Of a stretch of 33,716 nucleotides of DNA, positions 26,006 through 33,633 are shown piece after piece. Each line of letters starts with the position of its first letter. Within the stretch, counting starts at the first letter, position 1. The DNA comes from Pedosphaera sp. (GTDB lineage Bacteria; Verrucomicrobiota; Verrucomicrobiia; Limisphaerales; JADLHS01). The stretch is from the NCBI GenBank assembly GCA_009695195.1, contig SIBJ01000040.1, positions 1 through 33,716 on the forward strand, written 5' to 3'. The position numbers and the translations under genes are program-made. The notes under the pieces are model-generated. The model saw nothing but the letters and a program-made list of their open reading frames with translations. It was not told the DNA's origin and searched no databases.

Positions 26006-27295
26006 ATGGCAAATCAACTGGCAGTCAAAGGCGGCACCCCGGTCCGCACCAAACCTTTCATTTCCTGGCCGATCATCGGCGACGAGGAACGCAAACTCCT
26101 GCTCGAAGTCTATGACAGCGGCGTGTGGGCCTTCGGCGGCCCGCGCGAAGCGGAGTTCGCGAAAAAATTCGCTGAGTTCTGTGGCGCGAAGGAAGCGCTC
26201 TGCGTCACCAATGGCTCGATCTCGCTCGAACTCGCACTCCGCGCCCTCGGCGTCGGCCCGGGCGATGAAGTCATCGTGCCCGGTCTGACGTGGCTCGCGA
26301 CGGCGTGGGCCGCCGTGCAAGTCGGCGCAACGCCGGTCTTCGCCGACATCCGCGAAGTGGACTGGTGCATTGATCCCGAGGACGTCCGCCGCAAAATCTC
26401 CCCGCGCACCAAGGCGATCATCCCGGTCCACCTTTACAATCAATGCGCCGAGATGGACGAGCTGGTCGAGATCGCGAAGAAACATTCCCTCGCCATCGTC
26501 GAGGACTGCGCGCACGCCCACGGCTCGCAATGGAACGGCCGCGGCATCGGCACGATTGGCAACATCGGCTCGTTCAGCTTTCAGCAAAGCAAGGCGATGA
26601 CAGCTGGCGAAGGCGGCGTGCTCACCACCAACGACGAAGCGCTCGCGCAAAAAATTTACGGCCTCAAGAATTGCGGTCGTCCGTGGCGCGACGGCAAGTG
26701 CGGCTTCGGCGGCAACTATCGCATCACTGAACTCCAGGCCGCGCTGCTCCTGCCGCAACTCGCGCGCTTCGAATCGCAGTTGAAAACCAAAACGGAAAGC
26801 ATCGCGCGCTTCCGCGAGAAGATGGCCAAAGTTCCCGGTGTCAAACTCACGCCGCCGAAAAGCAAAGTCACACGGCAGGGACTCTACGGCGTTTCGCTGA
26901 ACTACGACCCCGACGCGTTCGCGGGCATGACGCAGGATATTTTGGTTTCCGCGCTCAAGGCCGAAGGGATTCCCACGCAAGTGCCGTATTCACCCGTTTA
27001 TCTTTCGCCGCTGTGGACGCCGGGCCGCGACCTCATCCGCTGTGAACCCGGTGTGAAACCCGAAGATCGGCTCGGCCTTAAATCCAAATGCCCCGTCACC
27101 GAACGCGTCGCGCAGGAAACCGGCATCGTGATTCTGCATCACATCTTCCTCGGCCCGGCGACGGACGCCGACGAAATCGCGGCGGCGTTTGAGAAAGTTC
27201 AAGCCAATGCGGGCGAACTGCGCATGGATATTTTGCAGAAGAAAGCCAAGTCGGCGGTGCGCGGCATCCTGAGTAAAGTGGGCATCGGCGTATGA
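26006..27295 (+). CDS. DegT/DnrJ/EryC1/StrS-family PLP aminotransferase
   Basis: 429 residues. The family pattern is complete: TNGSISLELALRALGVGPGD, PGLTWLATAWA, VEDCAHAHGS, and the internal-aldimine lysine in FSFQQSKAMTAGEGG. These enzymes transaminate keto sugars bound to nucleotides; a sub-branch makes 3-amino-5-hydroxybenzoate. The downstream Gfo/Idh dehydrogenase overlaps it by ATGA, a pairing known for 3-amino sugars (for example NtdA/NtdC or RifK/RifL-type pairs). An amino-sugar supply for the divergent glycosyltransferases is therefore plausible but unproven. No strong RBS precedes the ATG. Confidence 0.93.
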   Translation: MANQLAVKGGTPVRTKPFISWPIIGDEERKLLLEVYDSGVWAFGGPREAEFAKKFAEFCGAKEALCVTNGSISLELALRALGVGPGDEVIVPGLTWLATAWAAVQVGATPVFADIREVDWCIDPEDVRRKISPRTKAIIPVHLYNQCAEMDELVEIAKKHSLAIVEDCAHAHGSQWNGRGIGTIGNIGSFSFQQSKAMTAGEGGVLTTNDEALAQKIYGLKNCGRPWRDGKCGFGGNYRITELQAALLLPQLARFESQLKTKTESIARFREKMAKVPGVKLTPPKSKVTRQGLYGVSLNYDPDAFAGMTQDILVSALKAEGIPTQVPYSPVYLSPLWTPGRDLIRCEPGVKPEDRLGLKSKCPVTERVAQETGIVILHHIFLGPATDADEIAAAFEKVQANAGELRMDILQKKAKSAVRGILSKVGIGV

Positions 27296-28404
27296 GCGCG
27301 CCCGAACTTCAGGAGCGGACGTTTCTCAATCTGGTCAAGCGACGCATCGCGCAGAAGCTTGGCAAAGGCGGTGCGACCATGGCGCCAACGGGCAAAGCGC
27401 TGGGTGCCGGTTTGATCGGCGCGGGCAACATCGCGCGCTGGGCTTACGTGCCGCGGCTGCAACGGAAATTTCCCTTCCACCTCGCCGCCGTCTTCGATGT
27501 GAACCAAGCCGGCGCAAAGGAAGTCGCGGCGTCCACCGGTGCGAAAGCTTGCGGGTCGGTTGAGGAGTTGGTTCGCGATCCGGCGGTGGAAGTTGTTTTC
27601 ATCTGCACGCCCGCAGCGTTCCATTGCGACGCTGCGCTCGCCGCGCTCGCCGCCGGCAAACATGTCCTCTGCGAGAAACCGATGGCCGCCACGCTCGCCG
27701 AAGCGCAACGGATGCTCGCCGCCGCCGAGAAATCCGGCAAGGCGCACATGGTTCATTTCTCCTATCGCTTCCGACCGGAGTTTCAATTTCTCGCGCAACT
27801 CATCCAGACCGGCGTCATCGGGCGCGTGTATCACGTCACCGGCACGTTCTCGCAGGGCAAATGGTTCAATGAAAACTCCGAGCCGTCGTCCGAGCGGCCC
27901 GACGCGACGCCGTGGAAGCTCGGCGTGGACGGCGGCGTGGCCGAAGACCTCGGCCCGCATCTCGTGGACCTTTGCCGCTCGTGCTTTGGTGAACTCACCG
28001 AAGTCAACGCGTGGAAAAAATCCTACCGCCCCGGCCCGTTCGTGAGCGACGACGCGTGCGGTTTGAGCCTGAGCTTCGCTAATGGCGCGGCGGCGCATGT
28101 CATCACCTCGCGGCTCGCGACTGGTTTCAAAGAACACACCTCGCTGGAATTCTCCGGCTCACAGGGTGCGATCCGTTTCGAGCACGGCGAGATCAGTTTG
28201 TGGACCCGCAGCGAACCCCGTTGGCGCACGCTGCTCATCCCGCAGAATCTTGGCCGCGATTTCCTCGACTCCTTCCACACCGCCATCACGAATCGCGACG
28301 CCAAAGTCCCCGACTTCACCGACGGCCTGAAAAACAGCGAAGCTCTCGAAGCCATCGTCCGCAGCGCGAAAGCGGGCGCGACGGTGAAGTTGCCTCTGAC
28401 GTAA
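27292..28404 (+). CDS. Gfo/Idh/MocA-family NAD(P)-dependent oxidoreductase
   Basis: 370 residues; starts on the ATG that overlaps the aminotransferase stop. After a ~40-residue leader, GLIGAGNIARWAYVPRLQ forms the Rossmann GxGxxA/G site; VEVVFICTPAAFHCD and the catalytic CEKPMAAT (EKP) motif follow, then VDGGVAEDLGPHLVDLCR, containing the conserved D/H region. The family oxidises or reduces sugars and cyclitols. With the aminotransferase it could form the 3-keto intermediate for 3-aminosugar synthesis (inference). The ~40-residue N-terminal leader is longer than usual; an internal ATG at about 27379 is an alternative start. Confidence 0.92.
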   Translation: MSAPELQERTFLNLVKRRIAQKLGKGGATMAPTGKALGAGLIGAGNIARWAYVPRLQRKFPFHLAAVFDVNQAGAKEVAASTGAKACGSVEELVRDPAVEVVFICTPAAFHCDAALAALAAGKHVLCEKPMAATLAEAQRMLAAAEKSGKAHMVHFSYRFRPEFQFLAQLIQTGVIGRVYHVTGTFSQGKWFNENSEPSSERPDATPWKLGVDGGVAEDLGPHLVDLCRSCFGELTEVNAWKKSYRPGPFVSDDACGLSLSFANGAAAHVITSRLATGFKEHTSLEFSGSQGAIRFEHGEISLWTRSEPRWRTLLIPQNLGRDFLDSFHTAITNRDAKVPDFTDGLKNSEALEAIVRSAKAGATVKLPLT

Positions 28405-28433
28405 ATCGTCTTCGGCTGAAATTTGCGCCGAGA

Positions 28434-28562
28434 TCAAAACCTCACAACACTCAGTTGGCGCTGGTTGAACTGACAACATTCCTTGTAGCCGACTTCGCGC
28501 GCGAGTTGAATCGCGTCCCGGAAGTTCATCCCCACTTCCTCCGGTGCGTGTGCGTCTGAGCC
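28434..28562 (-). pseudogene. Truncated copy of the PHP phosphatase 3' end
   Basis: On the - strand these bases translate without a break to GSDAHAPEEVGMNFRDAIQL followed by AREVGYKECCQFNQRQLSVV and a terminal RF then TGA. This is clearly the same as the C terminus of the intact PHP phosphatase gene at 29162-29995 (GSDAHAPEEVGMNFAEAIQL, then AREVGYTECCRF). Homology stops abruptly near 28562, and no start or N-terminal part is present. The copies differ at roughly a fifth to a quarter of bases, so the duplication is not recent or came from a related gene. Confidence 0.85.
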
Positions 28563-28616
28563 TTGGAGCGTGAAAAGACGGCTTGCTTTTGAAGGGTTAC
28601 AGATGAAAAGTCAGCC

Positions 28617-28823
28617 ATGACTTGCACCGTCAAAGTTGCGAAGGGGACGATTCAATTGCCGGCCGGCGTGCAATTGCCGGACGGCGCGGAAGTGGAGTTG
28701 ACCATTCCTGACGCGGTCACGCAGCCGTTGGCGCTCCATGAATCCGCCGAACTGCGCGGCAAGCTGGCCGCGTGGGAGGAAGATTGGAACGCGCCGGGGA
28801 TGGAAGCATATGACCGGCCTTAG
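28617..28823 (+). CDS. Putative antitoxin of a PemK/MazF-type pair
   Basis: 68 residues. The N-terminal half, KGTIQLPAGVQLPDGAEVEL, looks like a short beta-rich domain seen in small antitoxin-like proteins; the C-terminal tail, WEEDWNAPGMEAYDRP, is acidic and probably wraps the toxin. It precedes and overlaps the toxin gene by 14 bp, the usual antitoxin-first order. I do not see a classical AbrB/MazE or RHH motif, so the family is not named. It likely binds the toxin and represses its own operon; no operator was identified. Confidence 0.75.
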   Translation: MTCTVKVAKGTIQLPAGVQLPDGAEVELTIPDAVTQPLALHESAELRGKLAAWEEDWNAPGMEAYDRP

Positions 28824-29160
28824 TCGGGGCGACGTGGTGCTGGTGTGGTTTCCAAACAGCGACCTCGTCACTTTCAAACGCCGCCCGGCGCTCGTGGTGG
28901 AGGCGGACAATCTCAACACCGGCGTCCCGCAAGTGGTCGTTTCGATGATCACGAGCAATCCCGCGCGGCGCGGTCATCCCAGCCGGATTTTCATCCCGCT
29001 GAATTCTCCCGAAGCAGAAGCAGCCGGGCTGCGGACCGATTCGGTCGTGATGACGGACAATCTGGCCACCGTATTGGACAAAGCGATTGCCGCAAACCTC
29101 GGTCGCTTGAAAAATATGGGCGGTGTGGATGCTGCGTTGCGACGCACGCTGGGGTTGTAA
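28810..29160 (+). CDS. PemK/MazF-family toxin (endoribonuclease)
   Basis: 116 residues from the ATG at 28810, chosen because the protein then begins MTGLSRGDVVLVWFPNSD, the standard PemK/MazF N terminus; a longer in-frame start at 28738 would run through the antitoxin gene. KRRPALVVEAD and VVVSMITSNP are the other family hallmarks. Members cleave mRNA at short sequences and are held inactive by the antitoxin. The stop lies 1 bp from the stop of the convergent PHP phosphatase gene. Confidence 0.88.
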   Translation: MTGLSRGDVVLVWFPNSDLVTFKRRPALVVEADNLNTGVPQVVVSMITSNPARRGHPSRIFIPLNSPEAEAAGLRTDSVVMTDNLATVLDKAIAANLGRLKNMGGVDAALRRTLGL

Positions 29161-29161
29161 T

Positions 29162-29995
29162 TCAAAACTGTACCGCTTCACGTTTTCGGCCAGCGAACCG
29201 GCAACATTCCGTGTAACCAACTTCGCGCGCGAGTTGGATGGCTTCGGCGAAATTCATTCCCACTTCCTCCGGCGCGTGGGCGTCGGAGCCGAAGGTGATG
29301 GGCACGCCTTTGTTGAACGCGAGCTGGAGGATTTCGCGGCTCGGATAAATTTCACGGCAATCTTTGCGCAGGCCGGCGGTGTTGAGTTCGATGGCGCAGT
29401 TGTGTTGCTTTGCGGCGGTCAGGAACTTTTCGTAGAGCGGCGTGCAGCTTGCCGCGCCGAAGCCACCGGCGAAGGCTGGGTCGCGCGTCGGGCGGTGGCC
29501 GAATTTTTTTGGTAGATCGGCGTGGCCGATGATTTCAAAGAGGCCGGTTTCGGCCGCCATCGTGAGCCGCTCGAAATAAACGGACCAGACCTCGAACGCG
29601 TCGCGGTTTTTCCATTCAGAAAGTTTGTAGGGGCTGTCCACGGCCCACGTATCCGAGACGTAATGGACCGAGCCGATGAAATAATCCCACGGATGCCGCG
29701 CGGCGAGATCGCGAATCCAGTCCTCGTGGCCGGGCAAATAATCCACTTCGAGCGCGAGGCGGATGGTGAGTTGCGGAAACTCGCGCTGAGCTTTGCGGAC
29801 TTTCTCGACGTATTCATCCAATTGATCGTTGCGCATCCGCCAGTCGTCGAAGTCGTCGCGGCGCATGGGCGAGTGGTCGGAGAAGCCGATTTCGGTGAGG
29901 CCGACTTCGAGAGCGCGGCGGGCGTACTCCACCGGCTCGCCGCGCGCGTGACGGCAGAGCGGCGTGTGCATGTGGTAGTCCGGCGGCAATTTCAC
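29162..29995 (-). CDS. HisJ-like PHP-family histidinol-phosphatase
   Basis: 277 residues from the GTG at 29995. The start was chosen because the protein then opens KLPPDYHMHTPLCRHA, with the first metal site at His8/His10; the longer frame to 30334 translates heptamer repeats and non-coding sequence. Other PHP metal ligands are in FSDHSP, FIGSVHYV, EIIGHADLPKKFG and TFGSDAHAPEEVG. The size fits HisJ/HisK-type histidinol-phosphate phosphatase (final dephosphorylation in histidine synthesis), though other PHP phosphoesterases share these motifs and no his genes are adjacent. It is convergent with the toxin gene; a truncated paralogue lies at 28434-28562. Confidence 0.85.
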   Translation of the reverse strand: MKLPPDYHMHTPLCRHARGEPVEYARRALEVGLTEIGFSDHSPMRRDDFDDWRMRNDQLDEYVEKVRKAQREFPQLTIRLALEVDYLPGHEDWIRDLAARHPWDYFIGSVHYVSDTWAVDSPYKLSEWKNRDAFEVWSVYFERLTMAAETGLFEIIGHADLPKKFGHRPTRDPAFAGGFGAASCTPLYEKFLTAAKQHNCAIELNTAGLRKDCREIYPSREILQLAFNKGVPITFGSDAHAPEEVGMNFAEAIQLAREVGYTECCRFAGRKREAVQF

Positions 29996-30382
29996 GGCGT
30001 GGAGTGTTGAGAGTTGAGGGGTGAGAGTCGAACCAAAATTGGAGGCGTGAGTTCGTTTGACCTGTTTGTTAGCTTCCGGCGCGTGAGTTCGCAACGGCCC
30101 GCCGCAACCCCGGCTTCGCCGCCGACAACAGAATCGCCGATTCGCCAAGCCGAAGCCGGGTGAAGGTGGGTGCAAAAGATTCAACCAGTCCTGCAAAGAA
30201 CGACTGCATACTTTGACGCCCGCCTCGCTTAACGTCCGGCCAGACTCGTTGAAAATGAAAGCAGCAAGCACTCTTGATCCCGCCGCGCCACAACCGGGTG
30301 GTAGCGCGACCGGATGTTTTCCCGCTCGAACCAACGCACGTCTTGCTCCCGTTAGCTTGAATCCTTAGCCTTCTCCCACGCT
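29996..30382. repeat. Gene-free, repeat-rich gap between hisJ-like gene and uxaC
   Basis: No protein gene is supported here. Three degenerate heptamers (TTGAGAG, TTGAGGG, GTGAGAG; 30007-30027) lie directly upstream of the PHP gene. A probable REP-like hairpin follows: CCCGGCTTC (30109-30117) pairs with GAAGCCGGG (30152-30160) and encloses a perfect GAATCG-C-CGATTC palindrome (30131-30143). The rest (30161-30382) is unannotated sequence that must hold the promoters of both divergent genes, but I could not identify clear promoter boxes. Confidence 0.6.
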
Positions 30383-31846
30383 ATGAAATTCATTCACGAA
30401 GACTTCCTCCTGGGTTCGCGCACAGCACGGCGGCTTTATCAGCAATTCGCGGCCGCCGAACCGATCTTCGATTACCACTGCCATCTCTCCCCGCGCGACA
30501 TCGCGGAGAACCGGCAGTTCAAAAACCTGTTTGAAATCTGGCTCGAAGGCGATCATTACAAATGGCGGGCGATGCGCGCCAACGGTGTGGCCGAGCAGTT
30601 TTGCACGGGCGACGCCGAACCGTTCGCCAAGTTCCAGGCGTGGGCGGCCACGGTGCCGCACACGCTGCGCAATCCGCTTTACCACTGGACGCATCTGGAA
30701 CTGAGCCGTTACTTCGGCATCGAGGAATTGCTCGACGAATCCAACGCCGTCCGAATCTGGAAGAAGGCGAACCAGCTACTGGCCACGCCCGAGCTGACCA
30801 CGCAGGGCATCCTGAGAAAATTCAAGGTCAACACCGTCTGCACCACGGACGATCCCACCGACGATCTAAAACATCACGAAGCATTGGCGGCCTCGAATTG
30901 CGTCGCGTGCGTGCGGCCCGCGTTCCGCCCGGACAAGGCGCTGGTCGTCCACCTGCCGGCGGCGTTCAACGATTGGGTCAGCCGGCTCGCCGCCGCGAGC
31001 GACGTGGACATCGGAAGTTTCGCCGCGTTCCTCGACGCCTTGCGCGCGCGGCATGATTATTTTCACCAACACGGCTGCCGGCTTTCGGACCACGGCATGA
31101 ACCAGTGCTTCGCGGATTTCTGCACCGAGAAGGTCGCGGCGGAAATCTTCGCGAAGACGCGCCGCGGACAACCGGCGTCGCCAGACGAGCAGGCGAAGTT
31201 CGCCGCCTTCATGATGTTGTTCTTCGGGCGGCTCGATGCGGAAAAAGGTTGGGTGAAACAGCTTCACCTCGGCGCGTTGCGCAACAACAACACGCGCCTG
31301 CTGAAACAACTCGGGCCGGACACGGGCTTTGATTCCATCGGCGACTTCCCGCAATGTTCCGCGCTCGCCGCGTATCTCGACCGGCTCGACCAGGAGAACG
31401 CGCTGCCGAAGACGATCATTTACAATCTGAACCCGGCTGACAATTACGCCTTCGCCTGCATGATCGGAAATTTTCAGGACGGCACGGTGGCCGGCAAAAT
31501 TCAGTTCGGTTCCGGCTGGTGGTTTCTCGACCAGAAGGAAGGCATGGAGTGGCAGATGAACGCGCTCTCGAACCTCGGCCTGCTCTCGCGCTTCGTCGGC
31601 ATGGTCACGGACTCGCGTTCGTTCATGTCGTATCCGCGCCACGAATATTTCCGCCGCGTCCTTTGCAACCTCATCGGTCGCGACGTGGAGAACGGCGAGA
31701 TTCCCGACGACGACTCGCTCATCGGCCCGATGATCCGCAACATTTGCTATACAAACGCCGAGCGCTACCTCAATTTGCCCGGCGTGAAATCCGCCCGCGA
31801 CGACAGCAACGACACGAACCGCATCAAGCGCGGAAAGAATAAGTAA
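30383..31846 (+). CDS. uxaC: Glucuronate isomerase
   Basis: 487 residues. Isomerises D-glucuronate to D-fructuronate (and galacturonate to tagaturonate), the first step of hexuronate breakdown (EC 5.3.1.12). The N terminus MKFIHEDFLLGSRTARRLY and the metal-binding IFDYHCHLSPRDI are near-diagnostic for UxaC; NTVCTTDDPTDDLKHHEAL, GALRNNNTRLLKQLGPDTGF and SGWWFLDQKEGMEWQMNALS follow in the family order. Length agrees with the family (about 470). The sugar transporter gene downstream on the same strand supports a hexuronate uptake and use unit. No strong RBS before the ATG. Confidence 0.97.
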   Translation: MKFIHEDFLLGSRTARRLYQQFAAAEPIFDYHCHLSPRDIAENRQFKNLFEIWLEGDHYKWRAMRANGVAEQFCTGDAEPFAKFQAWAATVPHTLRNPLYHWTHLELSRYFGIEELLDESNAVRIWKKANQLLATPELTTQGILRKFKVNTVCTTDDPTDDLKHHEALAASNCVACVRPAFRPDKALVVHLPAAFNDWVSRLAAASDVDIGSFAAFLDALRARHDYFHQHGCRLSDHGMNQCFADFCTEKVAAEIFAKTRRGQPASPDEQAKFAAFMMLFFGRLDAEKGWVKQLHLGALRNNNTRLLKQLGPDTGFDSIGDFPQCSALAAYLDRLDQENALPKTIIYNLNPADNYAFACMIGNFQDGTVAGKIQFGSGWWFLDQKEGMEWQMNALSNLGLLSRFVGMVTDSRSFMSYPRHEYFRRVLCNLIGRDVENGEIPDDDSLIGPMIRNICYTNAERYLNLPGVKSARDDSNDTNRIKRGKNK

Positions 31847-31864
31847 TCCACCTCCGCCGAGCCG

Positions 31865-32017
31865 ATGAGTCAAACGACTTCGCCCACCGGTTCCTGTTTT
31901 GGCAAATATCGTTGGCGCATCGGCGCGCTGCTGTTCTTCGCGCGAAACGCCGTCAACCATCGGTCCCGGCCGTTTCTCTCCGCCGCAGAACGAACTAAAA
32001 AATACATTTCGTTGTGA
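31865..32017 (+). pseudogene. Short frame resembling a decayed MFS transporter N terminus
   Basis: A 50-codon open frame containing GKYRWRIGALLFFA followed by VNHRSRP. This matches the usual opening of hexuronate-type MFS transporters (x-YRWxIxALLFxATTxNYxDR) and corresponds to HHRWTICALVFAATTINYLDR in the intact gene that begins four bases before this frame ends. The frame then loses similarity and stops at TGA (32015-32017). It is most simply the remnant of a second transporter copy. A functional leader peptide is the alternative. Confidence 0.5.
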
Positions 32018-33519
32018 TCACCGAACCGAGCGGTCCAAAAACTTCTGCAACTGCGAGCTTCGCTGCCGTCAATGAAGCCATCGGTCATCATCGGTGGACG
32101 ATTTGCGCCCTGGTCTTCGCCGCCACCACGATCAATTACCTGGATCGAAACGTCCTTGGGCTGCTCAAGCCCGTGCTCTCGGCCGCGGGCGTATTTGGCA
32201 CCGACAAGGCCAATCAGGAGTTGAACTATTCCACCGTGGTGATCTGTTTCCAGATCGCCTACGCGCTGGGCATGCTGGCCGCCGGCAAGATCATTGACAA
32301 GGTGGGGACGAAATCGGGCTACGCCTGGTCACTCATTGGCTGGAGCATCGCTGCCATCGGACACGCGTTCGGCCATCATACCTGGAGCTTCGGATTCTGG
32401 CGCGCGGCGCTTGGGGTCACGGAAGCGGGCAATTTCCCGGCGGCCAACAAAACCATCGCCGAGTGGTTTCCGAAAAAGGAACGCGCGTTCGCCACCGGCC
32501 TCTACAACTCGGGCGCCAATGTTGGGGCCATCGTTGCGCCTCTCATCGTGCCGGGCATCGCCAAAGCTTGGGGCTGGGAATGGGCGTTCATTCTCACCGG
32601 CGTGGTGGGTCTATTATGGCTCGCGTTCTGGTATTCCTTGTACGCGTCGCCCGCCGCAAAACTTCAGAGCGGAAAACTTTCGCAGGCCGAATACGATTTC
32701 ATCCACAGTGACGCGGACGAACAGGAGGCCGAGCGAACCGACATCGGCAAGGCGAAAGTATCGTGGTTCAAACTCCTCACCTTCCGACAGACGTGGGCGT
32801 TCTTCGTTGGCAAATTCATGACCGACCCGATCTGGTGGTTTTTCCTCTTCTGGCTGCCCTCCTTCCTGAACGGCGAGAATGCCCGCAAGGTGAAGGAGTT
32901 CATGGCTGCCTTTCCAACTGATGTCAACACGCTCAAGGTGCAGGAATTCACGGCCGCCCATCCGGAGTACGTCGGCAATCTGGCCGACATTCCCGGCGTC
33001 AACTTTCCCGGCGTCATCAGTTGGCCGCTCGCCGTGGCGATTGTTTACTGTGTCTCCACCGTCGGTTCGATCTTCGGCGGCTGGCTGCCCAAGAAGTTTA
33101 TCAATGGCGGCATGGACGCCAACAAAGCCCGCAAACTTTCGATGTTCATCTTCGCCTTGTTCCCGCTGACCGTTCTGCTCGCGTCGCGGCTGGGTGCGAT
33201 CAACACCTGGTTTGCCGTGGCCACCATCGCCATCGCGTGTGCCGCCCATCAAGCGTGGTCGGCCAATATCTTCACCACGGTATCGGACATGTTTCCGAAG
33301 AAGGCGGTCGCCTCCGTCACGGGCATCGGCGGCATGGCCGGCGCGGTGGGCGGCATCCTCATCGCCCGCGCCGCTGGACTTCTGCTCAAGCACTACACGG
33401 CGCTGGGGAAGGTCGAAGTTGGTTACGGGATTCTATTTGTGGTCTGCGGGCTGGCTTACCTTACGGCGTGGGTCCTCATGCATTTCCTCGTTCCGAAGTT
33501 TAGAAAGATTGTCATTTGA
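32014..33519 (+). CDS. MFS transporter, hexuronate (ExuT)-like
   Basis: 501 residues with about 12 membrane segments. The first is RWTICALVFAATTINYLDRN, then LGMLAAGKIIDKVGTKSGY (the loop 2-3 MFS signature), ALGVTEAGNFPAANKTIAEWFPKKERAFATG and YNSGANVGAIVAPL, all typical of the anion:cation symporter branch that includes ExuT. Placement after uxaC makes glucuronate/galacturonate the likely substrate. A charged insert of about 50 residues (KVKEFMAAFPTDVNTLKVQE and following) lies in a loop near residue 290-330. The start is taken as GTG at 32014; no clear RBS, and no internal ATG lies before the first membrane segment. Confidence 0.9.
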   Translation: MITEPSGPKTSATASFAAVNEAIGHHRWTICALVFAATTINYLDRNVLGLLKPVLSAAGVFGTDKANQELNYSTVVICFQIAYALGMLAAGKIIDKVGTKSGYAWSLIGWSIAAIGHAFGHHTWSFGFWRAALGVTEAGNFPAANKTIAEWFPKKERAFATGLYNSGANVGAIVAPLIVPGIAKAWGWEWAFILTGVVGLLWLAFWYSLYASPAAKLQSGKLSQAEYDFIHSDADEQEAERTDIGKAKVSWFKLLTFRQTWAFFVGKFMTDPIWWFFLFWLPSFLNGENARKVKEFMAAFPTDVNTLKVQEFTAAHPEYVGNLADIPGVNFPGVISWPLAVAIVYCVSTVGSIFGGWLPKKFINGGMDANKARKLSMFIFALFPLTVLLASRLGAINTWFAVATIAIACAAHQAWSANIFTTVSDMFPKKAVASVTGIGGMAGAVGGILIARAAGLLLKHYTALGKVEVGYGILFVVCGLAYLTAWVLMHFLVPKFRKIVI

Positions 33520-33633
33520 CCTTGCCGTCATCCGCCCGGCGTGACGCACCTGCTGATGCCGAAGCTGGGGTGCGATTAAAGGCGGGTGAGGGTGAGCGGG
33601 TGCTGGCGGTATTTTTGGACTGCGGTGGCAAGT

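Noticed and set aside
26000..26980. 326-codon - strand frame opposite the DegT aminotransferase
   Set aside because: The + strand frame has all conserved aminotransferase motifs, so the opposite frame is a shadow.
30069..30293. 74-codon - strand frame in the gap before uxaC
   Set aside because: No family resemblance and it overlaps a palindromic repeat; more likely translated repeat sequence.
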